64,000 bases of DNA from contig JBIQJI010000010.1 of NCBI GenBank assembly GCA_044507605.1, positions 61,159 through 125,158 on the forward strand, given 5' to 3'. Of this stretch, positions 1 to 8,141 are shown one piece after another (within the stretch, counting starts at the first letter, position 1; each line of letters opens with the position of its first letter). Origin of the DNA: Thermopolyspora sp044507605. Lineage in GTDB: Bacteria; Actinomycetota; Actinomycetes; Streptosporangiales; Streptosporangiaceae. Under the pieces are notes generated by a model that was given only the letters and a program-made list of their open reading frames with translations, was not told where the DNA came from and ran no database searches. The position numbers and the translations under genes were made by a program.

Positions 1-929
1 GCAAGAGCCTGGCTCCGCTCGACGCGCTCACCACCCTGATGCGGCGCGTCGACCTGCTCGGCGTCGAAGACCGCGCCGTCGACCGGGGCAACGGCGACCT
101 GACGTACCTGATCGACACGTTCGACGCCATGCTGCAACGGCTCGCCGCCGAACACGGCGCCGCCAGCGCCCGCGCCCTGGGCGCCCAGGAGCGCGAACGC
201 CGCCGCATCGCCCGTGAGCTGCACGACGAGGTGGGGCAGACCCTCACCGGCGTGCTGCTCGGCCTCAAGCGGGTCGTCGACCGCGCGCCGGCCGAGCTGC
301 GGGACGAGCTCGCGACCGTGCAGGAGACGGTGCGCGCGAGCCTCGACGAGGTGGGGCAGGTGGTGCGGCGCCTGCGCCCCGGCGTGCTCGACGACCTGGG
401 CCTGCGCAGCGCCCTGCAGGCCCTGTGCGCCGAGGCGGAGCAGGCCGGCGGCGTGCCGGTGACCTGCCGGGTGGACGCCCACCTGCCCGAGATGAGAGAC
501 GAGGTGGAGCTCGTGCTCTACCGCATCGCCCAGGAGGGCCTGACGAACATGACCCGGCACTCCCGCGCCACCCGCGCCGCGCTGTCCCTCACCGCCGAGC
601 CGGGCGGTGTCACCCTGCGCGTCACCGACGACGGCCGGGGCGGCGCCGTCGAGGACGGCGCGGGCATCCGCGGCATGCGCGAGCGTGCCCTGCTCGTCTC
701 GGCCCACCTGACCATCGACTCGCCGCCCGGCGGCGGCACCGACCTTCGCCTCGTCGTCCCCGCCGCCGCCCTGGCCGGGAAGGGCCCGGCGGCCCGGCGA
801 ACCGCGCACGCGACGGGCGACGTGAGCGGGGAAGGGGAAGCGGTGCCGGCGGCCAAGGCGACCGTCGGGGGACACGTCGGCGGCCCCGGCGGACACGCCG
901 AGGGACACGTCGAGGGACACGGTGGGTGA
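1..929 (+). CDS. NarL-type sensor histidine kinase, 5' truncated by window edge
   Basis: C-terminal 308 residues of a membrane sensor kinase; the frame is open to the left edge (first full codon at base 3), so the sensor and membrane part lie outside. The start reads like the end of a HAMP linker. A HisKA_3 dimerisation helix follows (ERRRIARELHDEVGQ), with the phospho-accepting His codon at 222-224. A HATPase_c domain then shows the N-box EGLTNMTRHS and G-box DDGRGG..GIRGMRER. The last ~50 residues are low-complexity Gly/His/Glu with GGH and EGH repeats coded by a degenerate GGACACG unit that continues into the spacer before the regulator gene. It should phosphorylate the adjacent response regulator. 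The signal cannot be told from this fragment. Confidence 0.9.
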   Translation, partial: KSLAPLDALTTLMRRVDLLGVEDRAVDRGNGDLTYLIDTFDAMLQRLAAEHGAASARALGAQERERRRIARELHDEVGQTLTGVLLGLKRVVDRAPAELRDELATVQETVRASLDEVGQVVRRLRPGVLDDLGLRSALQALCAEAEQAGGVPVTCRVDAHLPEMRDEVELVLYRIAQEGLTNMTRHSRATRAALSLTAEPGGVTLRVTDDGRGGAVEDGAGIRGMRERALLVSAHLTIDSPPGGGTDLRLVVPAAALAGKGPAARRTAHATGDVSGEGEAVPAAKATVGGHVGGPGGHAEGHVEGHGG

Positions 930-1110
930 CACCGCGGGGGAAACGGTGGAGGACGTGGAGGACACGGTGAGCTACGCGGTGGGCGGCCCGGCGGCGAGAT
1001 CGGCGACGAGATCGCCGACCCCGTCCGCGGCCGGTGGCGAGGACCTGGCGGGGCCCGCTCCGGAGCCCGCGGCGGAGCACGCGGGGGAGGCCGGTGCGCG
1101 GGGCGTCCGC

Positions 1111-1755
1111 GTGACCCGCGTCCTGCTGGCCGACGACCACGCCCTCGTCCGCCAGGGGCTGCGGCTGATCATCGACGCCGAGCCGGACCTGACGGTGGTC
1201 GCCGAGGCGTCCGACGGCGCGGAGGCCGTGGCGGCCGCGGCGGCCACGCCGGTGGACCTGGCGATCCTCGACATCGCGATGCCGCGCATGACCGGCATCC
1301 AGGCCGCCCGCGAGATCTCCCGCCGGGCCCCCGAGGTCCGCGTGCTCATGCTGTCGATGTACGACAACGAGCAGTACCTCTTCGAGTCCCTGCGTGCCGG
1401 GGCGTCGGGCTATGTGCTCAAGTCGGTCGCCGACCGGGACCTGCTGGAGGCGTGCCGCGCCGCGATGCGCGGTGAGCCGTTCCTCTACCCCGGGGCGGTC
1501 ACGGCCCTGATCCGTGACTACCTCCAGCGTGCGCGGCGAGGCGAGCGGACGCCCGAGGGCGTGCTCACGCCGCGCGAGGAGGAGATCGTGAAACTGATCG
1601 CCGAGGGCCACTCGGCCAAGGAGATCGCCGACATCCTGGTCATCAGCGTGAAGACCGTCGACCGTCATCGCGCCAACATCCTGCAGAAGCTCGGCATGCG
1701 CGACCGGGTCGAGCTGACCCGCTACGCGATCCGCGCCGGGCTCGTCGAGCCCTGA
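1111..1755 (+). CDS. NarL/FixJ-family response regulator
   Basis: A 214-residue regulator with an N-terminal receiver: acidic pair in LLADDH, phospho-acceptor Asp54 in LAILDIAMP, Ser82 switch residue and Lys104 in GYVLK. The C-terminal LuxR-type HTH spans about residues 150-210 (LTPREEEIV...KTVDRHRANIL). It is the partner of the kinase just upstream. I chose GTG 1111 because the receiver fold begins there. The frame is open back to a GTG at 922 that overlaps the kinase stop (translational coupling possible), but the extra 63 residues are low-complexity and share the kinase tail's repeats. The last 34 bases overlap ureD, which converges from the other strand. Confidence 0.9.
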   Translation: MTRVLLADDHALVRQGLRLIIDAEPDLTVVAEASDGAEAVAAAAATPVDLAILDIAMPRMTGIQAAREISRRAPEVRVLMLSMYDNEQYLFESLRAGASGYVLKSVADRDLLEACRAAMRGEPFLYPGAVTALIRDYLQRARRGERTPEGVLTPREEEIVKLIAEGHSAKEIADILVISVKTVDRHRANILQKLGMRDRVELTRYAIRAGLVEP

Positions 1756-2516
1756 GCCTCGCCCCAGGCGAGCCGTTCGCGCAGCGTGGCGGCATCCGGG
1801 GCCAGCGCGGTGACCAGGACGCCACCGGCGGCCAGCCCAAGCACGGCCACGCCGTCACCGAGGACGGCCCGGGCCGCGGGGGAGGCGGACGCGGCGGGGT
1901 CGACGAGCAGGGTGCCGCCGACGCAACGGGCGGTGCCGTAGACGGCGGGTCCCTGGGCGGCCGGGTCGCCGATCACGAGCTCCTGGCGGAGCAGCGGCGT
2001 CGTGCCCACCGTCGCGTCGAAGCGGGTGCGGCAGCGGCCGGGGCGCTCGCCGTGCCGGCCGAAGACGATCTGTTCGCGCCACAGCACCGAGGCGCCGGGG
2101 GCCAGGTCGAGGCGCACGGTCGTCTCGTGGTCGCAGCCGGCCGCCACCACCGTGGGCTCCGGGGCGAACCGGAGGACGGCGCGCTCGCCGACCCGGGCGG
2201 TGACCGTCATCGACGACCGGCCCTCCCCGGGCAGCACCAGCGTGCTCGCGATCGACCGCACCTCCAGCACGGTGCCCGAGGCCACGTCGATGTCGAGCCG
2301 CAGCCGGTCCCCGCCGAGGGGCCCGGCGGCCGACGCCACCATGTGCACCCGGGCGGGCCCGGTGCGCCGCAGCGTCAGCGGCGGATCGGACCGCAGCGTC
2401 GCGATCCGCGTCCCGCCGGGCGTTCCCCCGGACCGCTCGGTGCCGATCACGGCATGCGCGTCGAAGGCCCGCCGCGCCCGCCCGGCCCCGATGGCCGCGG
2501 TCCCCGCCCCGCTCAT
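1722..2516 (-). CDS. ureD: Urease accessory protein UreD
   Basis: 264 residues matching UreD/UreH, the scaffold that joins UreF and UreG on apo-urease during nickel insertion. Recognisable stretches are the early LTLRRTGPARVHMV, the SAAGPLGGDRL block (about residues 62-72), and a central WREQIVFGRHGE segment typical of UreD. It is last in the leftward order ureA-B-C-F-G-D. Its ATG overlaps the ureG stop by 4 bases, which suggests coupled translation. Its 3' end runs 34 bases into the convergent response regulator gene with no terminator between them. UreE is absent, as in most actinobacterial urease operons. Confidence 0.92.
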   Translation of the reverse strand: MSGAGTAAIGAGRARRAFDAHAVIGTERSGGTPGGTRIATLRSDPPLTLRRTGPARVHMVASAAGPLGGDRLRLDIDVASGTVLEVRSIASTLVLPGEGRSSMTVTARVGERAVLRFAPEPTVVAAGCDHETTVRLDLAPGASVLWREQIVFGRHGERPGRCRTRFDATVGTTPLLRQELVIGDPAAQGPAVYGTARCVGGTLLVDPAASASPAARAVLGDGVAVLGLAAGGVLVTALAPDAATLRERLAWGEAQGSTSPARIA

Positions 2517-3373
2517 CGCCCAGGCCCCGCCGAGCCGGGGTGGGCGCGCTGATGAGGGACCTGGTGCGCGTCCTCACGGGCCCCCTGGTGGCCCTCCTGG
2601 CCTGCGCCCCGAACACCTCCATGGGCCCCGTCGCGGGTCCCCTTCTGGGCCTCCCGGTGGGTCCCGTGGTGGGCTTCCAGGCGGACGCCACGATGGGCGT
2701 CACGATGGGCGCCGTGCCGGGATTCGTGGTGGGCGGCGAGCATGCCGGTGACCCACTCGGCGACCGGGACGGCGGAGGGGTCCTCGCGCAGGGACGTGAA
2801 CAGGACCGGGCGGCCGTCGCGCACGATCGCCGCGTCTCGCGACATCACCGACAGATCGGCCCCGACGAGGGGCGCCAGGTCGGTTTTGTTGATCACGAGC
2901 AGGTCGGCCGACATGACGCCCGGGCCGCCCTTGCGGGGCACCTTGTCGCCGCCCGCCACGTCCAGCACGAAGATCTGCCGGTCGGCGAGGCCCCGGCTGA
3001 ACGTCGCGGTCAGGTTGTCGCCGCCGCTTTCGACGATCACCAGGTCGAGCGGGCCGAACCGCTCCTCCAGGCTCTCGACCGCATCGACGTTAGCCACGAT
3101 GTCGTCCCGGATCGCCGTGTGCGGGCAGCAGCCCGTCTGCACGGCGGCGATGCGCTCGGGGTCGAGCACGCCGGCCCGGCGCAGGAACTCGGCGTCCTCG
3201 GTGGTGTAGATGTCGTTGGTGACGACGCCGAGCCGCAACACCGGCCCGAGAGTGCGGCACAGCGCCGCGACCAGCGCCGTCTTGCCGCTGCCCACGGGCC
3301 CGCCCACGCCGAGCCGCATGGCCCGGCCGCGGGCGTCGGGGCTGTCGTGCCGGTCGGTGTGATCACCGCTCAT
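2513..3373 (-). CDS. ureG: Urease accessory GTPase UreG with a His-rich C-terminal tail
   Basis: SIMIBI-class GTPase that delivers nickel to urease. Residues 1-213 are a normal UreG: P-loop GPVGSGKT (25-32), the nickel-binding Cys-Pro-His at 83-85, ESGGDN, and NKTD for guanine. ATG 3373 is chosen for the AAGGA eight bases upstream and because the G domain starts promptly. Residues 215-286 are an added low-complexity tail with 13 histidines in GAH/DAH/HGTH-like steps, coded by a degenerate repeat of about 12 bases. UreG proteins with His-rich ends usually carry them at the N terminus, so a C-terminal one is unusual; with no UreE it could buffer nickel (inference). The ureD start overlaps the stop. 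Confidence 0.93.
   Translation of the reverse strand: MSGDHTDRHDSPDARGRAMRLGVGGPVGSGKTALVAALCRTLGPVLRLGVVTNDIYTTEDAEFLRRAGVLDPERIAAVQTGCCPHTAIRDDIVANVDAVESLEERFGPLDLVIVESGGDNLTATFSRGLADRQIFVLDVAGGDKVPRKGGPGVMSADLLVINKTDLAPLVGADLSVMSRDAAIVRDGRPVLFTSLREDPSAVPVAEWVTGMLAAHHESRHGAHRDAHRGVRLEAHHGTHREAQKGTRDGAHGGVRGAGQEGHQGAREDAHQVPHQRAHPGSAGPGR
2530..2730. repeat. Degenerate tandem repeat coding the UreG His-rich tail
   Basis: On the plus strand the region contains recurring short blocks such as GATGGGCGTCACGATGGGCG and several GTGGGC/CCTGG steps. On the coding (minus) strand these give repeated GAH, DAH and HGT codon groups. Copies are imperfect and the unit is about 12 bases. The same style of repeat occurs at several other loci in this window. 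Confidence 0.6.
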
Positions 3374-3423
3374 AACCACCGTCCTTGGGGTCCGTCCCGG
3401 CCCTCGGGCCGGGTGTCGAGAGG

Positions 3424-3540
3424 TCAGGGGTCGATGCGCCGAGGCGCAGGCCGGGGACGTGTCCCGTGATGCGAGTCGTGGTGCGGATGCGGGTGCGGGT
3501 GCGGGTCGGTCGGGCGCGTCGGTGGTGGGCCCGGGGACAT
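3424..3540 (-). CDS. Possible His-rich 38-residue peptide in the ureF-ureG spacer
   Basis: Three bases after the ureF stop an ATG (3540) opens a 38-residue frame containing TDPHPHPHPHHDSHHG (8 His in 12 residues) and ending with TGA at 3424-3426, 50 bases before ureG and out of frame with it. Mycobacterial-type UreG proteins begin with just this kind of HPH-rich metal-binding leader. The peptide is therefore either the detached N terminus of an ancestral UreG (stop plus frameshift) or a tiny coupled peptide. There is no clear Shine-Dalgarno sequence; translation would depend on termination of ureF. The coding reality is uncertain, but the composition is striking. Confidence 0.4.
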   Translation of the reverse strand: MSPGPPPTRPTDPHPHPHPHHDSHHGTRPRPAPRRIDP

Positions 3541-3543
3541 CGA

Positions 3544-4254
3544 TCAGGAGACGAACAGCCGGGCCTCCCTGGTGAGATGGTGCTCGGCGAGCAGGTCGAG
3601 GGCGGGCGCGCCGTGGGCGGGCAGCGCCGCCCAGTCGGGTGGCGGCCCGGCGGCGGTCAGGGCGGCCGTGTGCGCCTCGCGGGCGACCCGGTCGAGGTCG
3701 GGGGCGAGGCCGGCGAGGACCCGGTGGACGGCGACCGGGTCGAGCCCGAGCAGCCGTACGGCGGCGGTGGCCGGACCGGAGACCCCCTGGTGGCAGGCCA
3801 CCAGGGCGGCCTGCTCGGCGGAGCACCCGGCCGCCGCGGCAACGGCGCCGAGCGCCACCGGATGGTGGGCCCCGCCGGGAACGGCCGCCGCGAGCCCGTC
3901 CAGCGTCGCCGACGGCCAGATGCGCCGCGCGGCCCGCAGCAGCAGCCTGCCCTGTGTGCGCGCGGCCAGCCGCTGGGCCGGCGACGCGACCCGCGCATCG
4001 GCCTCCGCGTCCAGATCGGCCCAGCCGCATGGGGGTCCGCCGGAGTCGGTGGCACCGGCCGCCAGCAGGTGGGAGGCGGCGGCGAGGGCGGCGCCGGCGA
4101 GGCCGGTCGTGGCCAGGCGGCCGCGGAGAAAGCGCGTGAGGTCGTCCGTGCCGGTGATCAGGCCGGCGCGGACCGCCTCCTCGGCGGACCCGGAGTGGGC
4201 GTGGCCGCCGGCGGGGAGCCGGGAGTCGGCCAGCAGGAGCAGTGCGGCGTTCAC
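3544..4254 (-). CDS. ureF: Urease accessory protein UreF
   Basis: 236-residue all-helical accessory protein that acts with UreD and gates UreG GTPase activity. Typical opening LLLLADSRLPAGGHAHSGS, with the LADSRLPxGG signature at residues 7-16, and a conserved QGRLLLRAAR-like central helix. The gene lies 64 bases downstream of ureC and 170 bases upstream of ureG. That 170-base spacer holds the His-rich mini-frame and a ribosome-binding site for ureG. Length and order agree with other actinobacterial urease operons. Confidence 0.92.
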   Translation of the reverse strand: MNAALLLLADSRLPAGGHAHSGSAEEAVRAGLITGTDDLTRFLRGRLATTGLAGAALAAASHLLAAGATDSGGPPCGWADLDAEADARVASPAQRLAARTQGRLLLRAARRIWPSATLDGLAAAVPGGAHHPVALGAVAAAAGCSAEQAALVACHQGVSGPATAAVRLLGLDPVAVHRVLAGLAPDLDRVAREAHTAALTAAGPPPDWAALPAHGAPALDLLAEHHLTREARLFVS

Positions 4255-4318
4255 GAGGCGGCCGCCGCCGTCGCCGGCGCTCGCGCCGCCGGCATCGTGC
4301 CGTACGTGGCCGGGCCCA

Positions 4319-6043
4319 TCAGAACAGGAAGTATCTCTGCGCCATGGGGAGGCGCTCGGCGGGGGCGGGTTCGATGGTCTCGCCGTCGACGCGGACGGTG
4401 AAGGTGTCGGGGTCGACCTCGATCGTGGGCAGGGCGTCGTTGTGGGGGAGCGCGGTCTTGTCGCGGGAGCGTACGCCGGTCACCGGGACCAGGCGGCGGG
4501 CCACGGCGAGGCGGTCGGCGAGGCCGTGGTCGAGGGCGAGGGGGGCCACGAAGTGGAGCGAGGTCGCGGCGGCGGCCGCCGGGGCGGCGCCGAACATCGG
4601 TCGCGGCAGCACCGGTTCGGGGGTGGGGATGGAGGCGTTGGCGTCGCCCATCTGGGCGTAGGCGATCATGCCGCCTTTCAGCACCAGGTGCGGTTTGACG
4701 CCGAAGAACGCCGGTTCCCAGAGCACCAGGTCGGCCAGTTTGCCCACTTCGACCGAGCCGACGTGCTCGTCCAGCCCATGCGCGATCGCCGGGCAGATCG
4801 TATATTTCGCGACATACCGCTGAGCGCGGAGGTTGTCGGCCCGGCTCTCGCCGGGCAGCGCCCCGCGCCGCGCCTTCATCACGTGCGCCGTCTGCCAGGT
4901 ACGAATGATCGTCTCGCCGATGCGGCCCATCGCCTGCGAGTCCGAGCCGATCATCGAGATGGCCCCGATGTCGTGCAGCACGTCCTCGGCGGCCATGGTC
5001 GACGGCCGGATCCGCGATTCGGCGAACGCCAGGTCCTCGGGCACCGCCGGGTTGAGATGGTGGCAGACCATCAGCATGTCGAGGTGCTCGTCGAGCGTGT
5101 TGACCGTGTGCGGGCGGGTCGGGTTGGTCGACGACGGCAGCACGTTGGCGTGCCCCGCGACCCTGATGATGTCGGGCGCGTGCCCGCCGCCGGCGCCCTC
5201 GGTGTGGTAGGCGTGGATCGCCCGCCCGTCGATCGCCCCGAGCGTCGACTCGACGAAGCCCGCCTCGTTCAGCGTGTCGGTGTGGATCGCGACCTGCACG
5301 CCGGTCTCGTCGGCCACCCGCAGGCAGGCGTCGATCGCCGCCGGGGTGGTGCCCCAGTCCTCGTGCAGCTTGAACCCCGACGCCCCGGCCCGCAGCTGCT
5401 CCAGCAGGCCCTCGCGGCCGGTGGTGTTGCCCTTGCCGAGCAGGGCGACGTTGACCGGCAGGCCGTCCATGGCCTCCAGCATCCGGGCCAGGTACCACGC
5501 GCCCGTCACGGTCGTGGCCTTGGTGCCTTCGGCCGGCCCGGTGCCGCCGCCCACGAGCGTGGTGACCCCGGCCGCCAGGGCCTCGCCGACGAGCTGGGGG
5601 CAGATCAGGTGGACGTGCGCGTCGACGGCCCCGGCCGTGACGATCTTGCCGTTGCCGGCCAGCACCTCGGTCGAGGGGCCGATCACCAGGCCCGGGTGCA
5701 CGCCGTCCATCGTGTCGGGGTTGCCGGCCTTCCCGATGGCGACGACGCGGCCGTCGCGTACCCCGATGTCGGCCTTGACCACGCCCCAGTGATCGAGGAT
5801 CACCGCACCGGTGATCACCAGGTCGGGGGCGCCGTCGGCCCGGGTGGCCCGGGCCTGGCCCATGGACTCGCGGATCACCTTGCCGCCGCCGAAGACCGCC
5901 TCGTCGCCGGCCCCCGCGGGCCCCATGGCGAGGTCGTCGGTGACCTCCACGAACAGGTCGGTGTCGGCCAGCCGGATCCGGTCGCCGGTCGTCGGGCCGT
6001 ACAGCAGGGCGTACCGCGCCCGGTCGATCGTCGGCTCAGGCAC
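4319..6043 (-). CDS. ureC: Urease alpha subunit UreC
   Basis: Full-length (574 aa) catalytic subunit, which hydrolyses urea to ammonia and carbamate in the cytoplasm. All active-site elements are visible: His143 and His145 (DAHVH), the carbamylated nickel-bridging Lys225 (GFKLHEDWG), His254 and His280, the mobile-flap motif MVCHHL (325-330, Cys327) and Asp368 in IGSDSQAMGR. The amidohydrolase barrel ends with the normal QRYFLF terminus. Its ATG overlaps the ureB stop by 8 bases. No residue loss or frameshift was noticed, so the enzyme should be active once nickel is loaded by UreDFG. Confidence 0.97.
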   Translation of the reverse strand: MPEPTIDRARYALLYGPTTGDRIRLADTDLFVEVTDDLAMGPAGAGDEAVFGGGKVIRESMGQARATRADGAPDLVITGAVILDHWGVVKADIGVRDGRVVAIGKAGNPDTMDGVHPGLVIGPSTEVLAGNGKIVTAGAVDAHVHLICPQLVGEALAAGVTTLVGGGTGPAEGTKATTVTGAWYLARMLEAMDGLPVNVALLGKGNTTGREGLLEQLRAGASGFKLHEDWGTTPAAIDACLRVADETGVQVAIHTDTLNEAGFVESTLGAIDGRAIHAYHTEGAGGGHAPDIIRVAGHANVLPSSTNPTRPHTVNTLDEHLDMLMVCHHLNPAVPEDLAFAESRIRPSTMAAEDVLHDIGAISMIGSDSQAMGRIGETIIRTWQTAHVMKARRGALPGESRADNLRAQRYVAKYTICPAIAHGLDEHVGSVEVGKLADLVLWEPAFFGVKPHLVLKGGMIAYAQMGDANASIPTPEPVLPRPMFGAAPAAAAATSLHFVAPLALDHGLADRLAVARRLVPVTGVRSRDKTALPHNDALPTIEVDPDTFTVRVDGETIEPAPAERLPMAQRYFLF

Positions 6044-6373
6044 GCGGACCCCTCTCGTCGAGCGGGCCGGCCCACTCGGGACGCAGCCCGGGCACGACGC
6101 GACGACCGGCGATCGGCACGAGCGTGACGTCGCGTTCGACGCCCGGCTCGAACCTGACCGCCGTGCCCGCCGGCACGTCGAGCCGCCGGCCCCAGGCGGC
6201 CCGGCGGTCGAACGCGAGGCCCGGGTTGGCGGCGGCGAAGTGGTAGTGGGAGCCGACCTGGACGGGCCGGTCGGCGGTGTTGACGACGCGCAGCGTGATC
6301 CGCTCCCGGCCGGGGTTGAGCGGGATGGGCGCGTCAGCGAAGACGATCTGTCCTGGCCGCATGGCTTCCTCGG

Positions 6374-6377
<4 letters not shown>
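6036..6377 (-). CDS. ureB: Urease beta subunit UreB
   Basis: 113-residue structural subunit of the (UreABC)3 complex. It begins MRPGQIVFADAPIPLNPGRERITL from the internal Met6, with the family motifs VGSHYHFAAANPGLAFDR (around residues 41-58) and GTAVRFEPG. It overlaps ureA by 4 bases and ureC by 8, so the three structural genes are translationally linked. UreA and UreB are separate here, unlike the fused form of Helicobacter. Confidence 0.96.
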
Positions 6378-6676
<299 letters not shown>

Positions 6677-6698
6677 GGCCGGACCATAAAGAACCGGC

Positions 6699-6736
6699 GT
6701 TTCGCCGGAGTTACCGGTTCATGTCGGCGTTGTGTC
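6699..6736 (-). promoter_or_regulatory. GlnR-like box before ureA
   Basis: On the minus strand four five-base elements occur with exact six-base spacing: GACAC (6736-6732), GACAT (6725-6721), GTAAC (6714-6710), GAAAC (6703-6699). The actinobacterial GlnR consensus is alternating GTnAC and GAAAC elements separated by six bases. The proximal pair matches perfectly; the distal pair is degenerate (4/5 and 3/5). ureA is a known GlnR target in Streptomyces. The proximal pair is also embedded in a GAACCGG/CCGGTTC inverted repeat (6691-6720). Confidence 0.7.
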
Positions 6737-6881
6737 CGAACCCGATCGGCGATTTTGTGGCGTCGGTGCGGCGTTCGTCATGGCCAATTAACAAAGTGGC
6801 AGTCGCCCGGAAATTTCCCCGGATCACCTTGACGGCAGACAGGTCAGTGGCGAGGGCCTGCCCGGCAAGGAGGACAAGTAG

Positions 6882-8120
6882 TTGCGTATCACGATCTGGC
6901 GGACCGGTTTCGCCACCACGGCATTGATCGGGGCTCTGGTCGGCGCCCTCGCGGCCTGCGGAGGAGCGTCGCCGGACGCCTCGGGAGGGGCGTCCGCCGG
7001 CGGCGGAAACACCATCAAGGTGGGGATCCTGCATTCGCTGAGCGGCACGATGGCCATCAGCGAGGTCACCGTGAAGGACGCCGAAATGCTCGCCATCGAC
7101 GAGATCAACGCGGCCGGCGGCGTGCTCGGCAAGCGGCTCGAGCCCATTGTGGAGGACGGCGCGTCGGATTGGCCGACGTTCGCCGAGAAGGCCACCAAGC
7201 TCATCGCGCGGGACAAGGTGGCCACGGTGTTCGGCGGCTGGACCTCGGCGAGCCGCAAGGCGATGCTGCCGGTGTTCGAGAAGCGCCATTCGCTGCTGTG
7301 GTATCCCGTGCAGTACGAGGGCCTGGAAAGCTCCCCGAACATTTTCTACACCGGCGCCACCACCAACCAGCAGATCGTCCCGGCGCTCGACTACCTGAAG
7401 GAGCAGGGCAAGACGAAGCTGTTCCTCGTGGGCAGCGACTACGTCTTCCCGCGCACCGCCAACAAGATCATCAAAGCGTACGCCGCGGCCAACGGCATGC
7501 AGATCCTCGGCGAGGAGTACACCCCGCTCGGTCACACCGAGTACAGCACGCTGGTGAACAAGGTGGTCGAGGCCAAGCCCGACGCCGTCTTCAACACGCT
7601 GAACGGCGACAGCAACGTCGCCTTCTTCAAGCAGCTCAAGAGCGCCGGCGTGACCGCCGACACGCTGCCCGTGATGTCGGTGAGCGTGGCCGAGGAGGAG
7701 GTCAAGGGCATCGGCCCCGACAACATCGCCGGCCACCTGGTGGCGTGGAACTACTACGAGACGACCGACACGCCGGCCAATGAGAAGTTCGTGGCCGCGT
7801 TCAAGGCCGAGTACGGCGCCGGCCGCGTCACCTCCGACCCCATGGAGGCCGGCTACAACGCGGTCTACCTGTGGGCCGCCGCCGTCGAGAAGGCCGGCAC
7901 GACCGACGTCGACGCGGTGCGCAAGGCGGCCGGGGGCATCTCCCTCGACCGGCCCGAGGGCAAGGTGACCATCGACGGAGACAACCAGCACCTGTACAAG
8001 ACGGCCCGGATCGGCGTGATCGAGCCCGACGGCCAGATCAAGGAGGTGTGGAGCTCCGGCGAGCCGATCAAGCCCGACCCCTACCTGAAGACGTACTCCT
8101 GGGCCGGCGGCCTGGTATAG
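6882..8120 (+). CDS. urtA: Urea ABC transporter substrate-binding lipoprotein UrtA
   Basis: 412-residue periplasmic-binding-type lipoprotein: signal peptide with lipobox LAAC (Cys26), a Gly/Ala/Ser linker, then a type I solute-binding fold beginning TIKVGILHSLSGTMAISE. The stretches VFGGWTSASRKAMLPVFE, LLWYPVQYEGLE and NIFYTGA are diagnostic for urea/short-chain amide binding proteins. TTG 6882 is chosen because AAGGAGG (6867-6873) sits eight bases upstream and the signal peptide starts there. First gene of the five-gene urt operon, divergent from urease, so uptake and hydrolysis of urea are encoded back to back. Confidence 0.95.
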   Translation: MRITIWRTGFATTALIGALVGALAACGGASPDASGGASAGGGNTIKVGILHSLSGTMAISEVTVKDAEMLAIDEINAAGGVLGKRLEPIVEDGASDWPTFAEKATKLIARDKVATVFGGWTSASRKAMLPVFEKRHSLLWYPVQYEGLESSPNIFYTGATTNQQIVPALDYLKEQGKTKLFLVGSDYVFPRTANKIIKAYAAANGMQILGEEYTPLGHTEYSTLVNKVVEAKPDAVFNTLNGDSNVAFFKQLKSAGVTADTLPVMSVSVAEEEVKGIGPDNIAGHLVAWNYYETTDTPANEKFVAAFKAEYGAGRVTSDPMEAGYNAVYLWAAAVEKAGTTDVDAVRKAAGGISLDRPEGKVTIDGDNQHLYKTARIGVIEPDGQIKEVWSSGEPIKPDPYLKTYSWAGGLV

Positions 8121-8141
8121 CGGGCCGGAGGAGAACCGCAG

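Noticed and set aside
2513..4030. A 505-residue form of UreG starting inside ureF
   Set aside because: The extra 219 residues are an out-of-frame reading of ureF and spacer; ATG 3373 has a good ribosome-binding site and begins the normal UreG.
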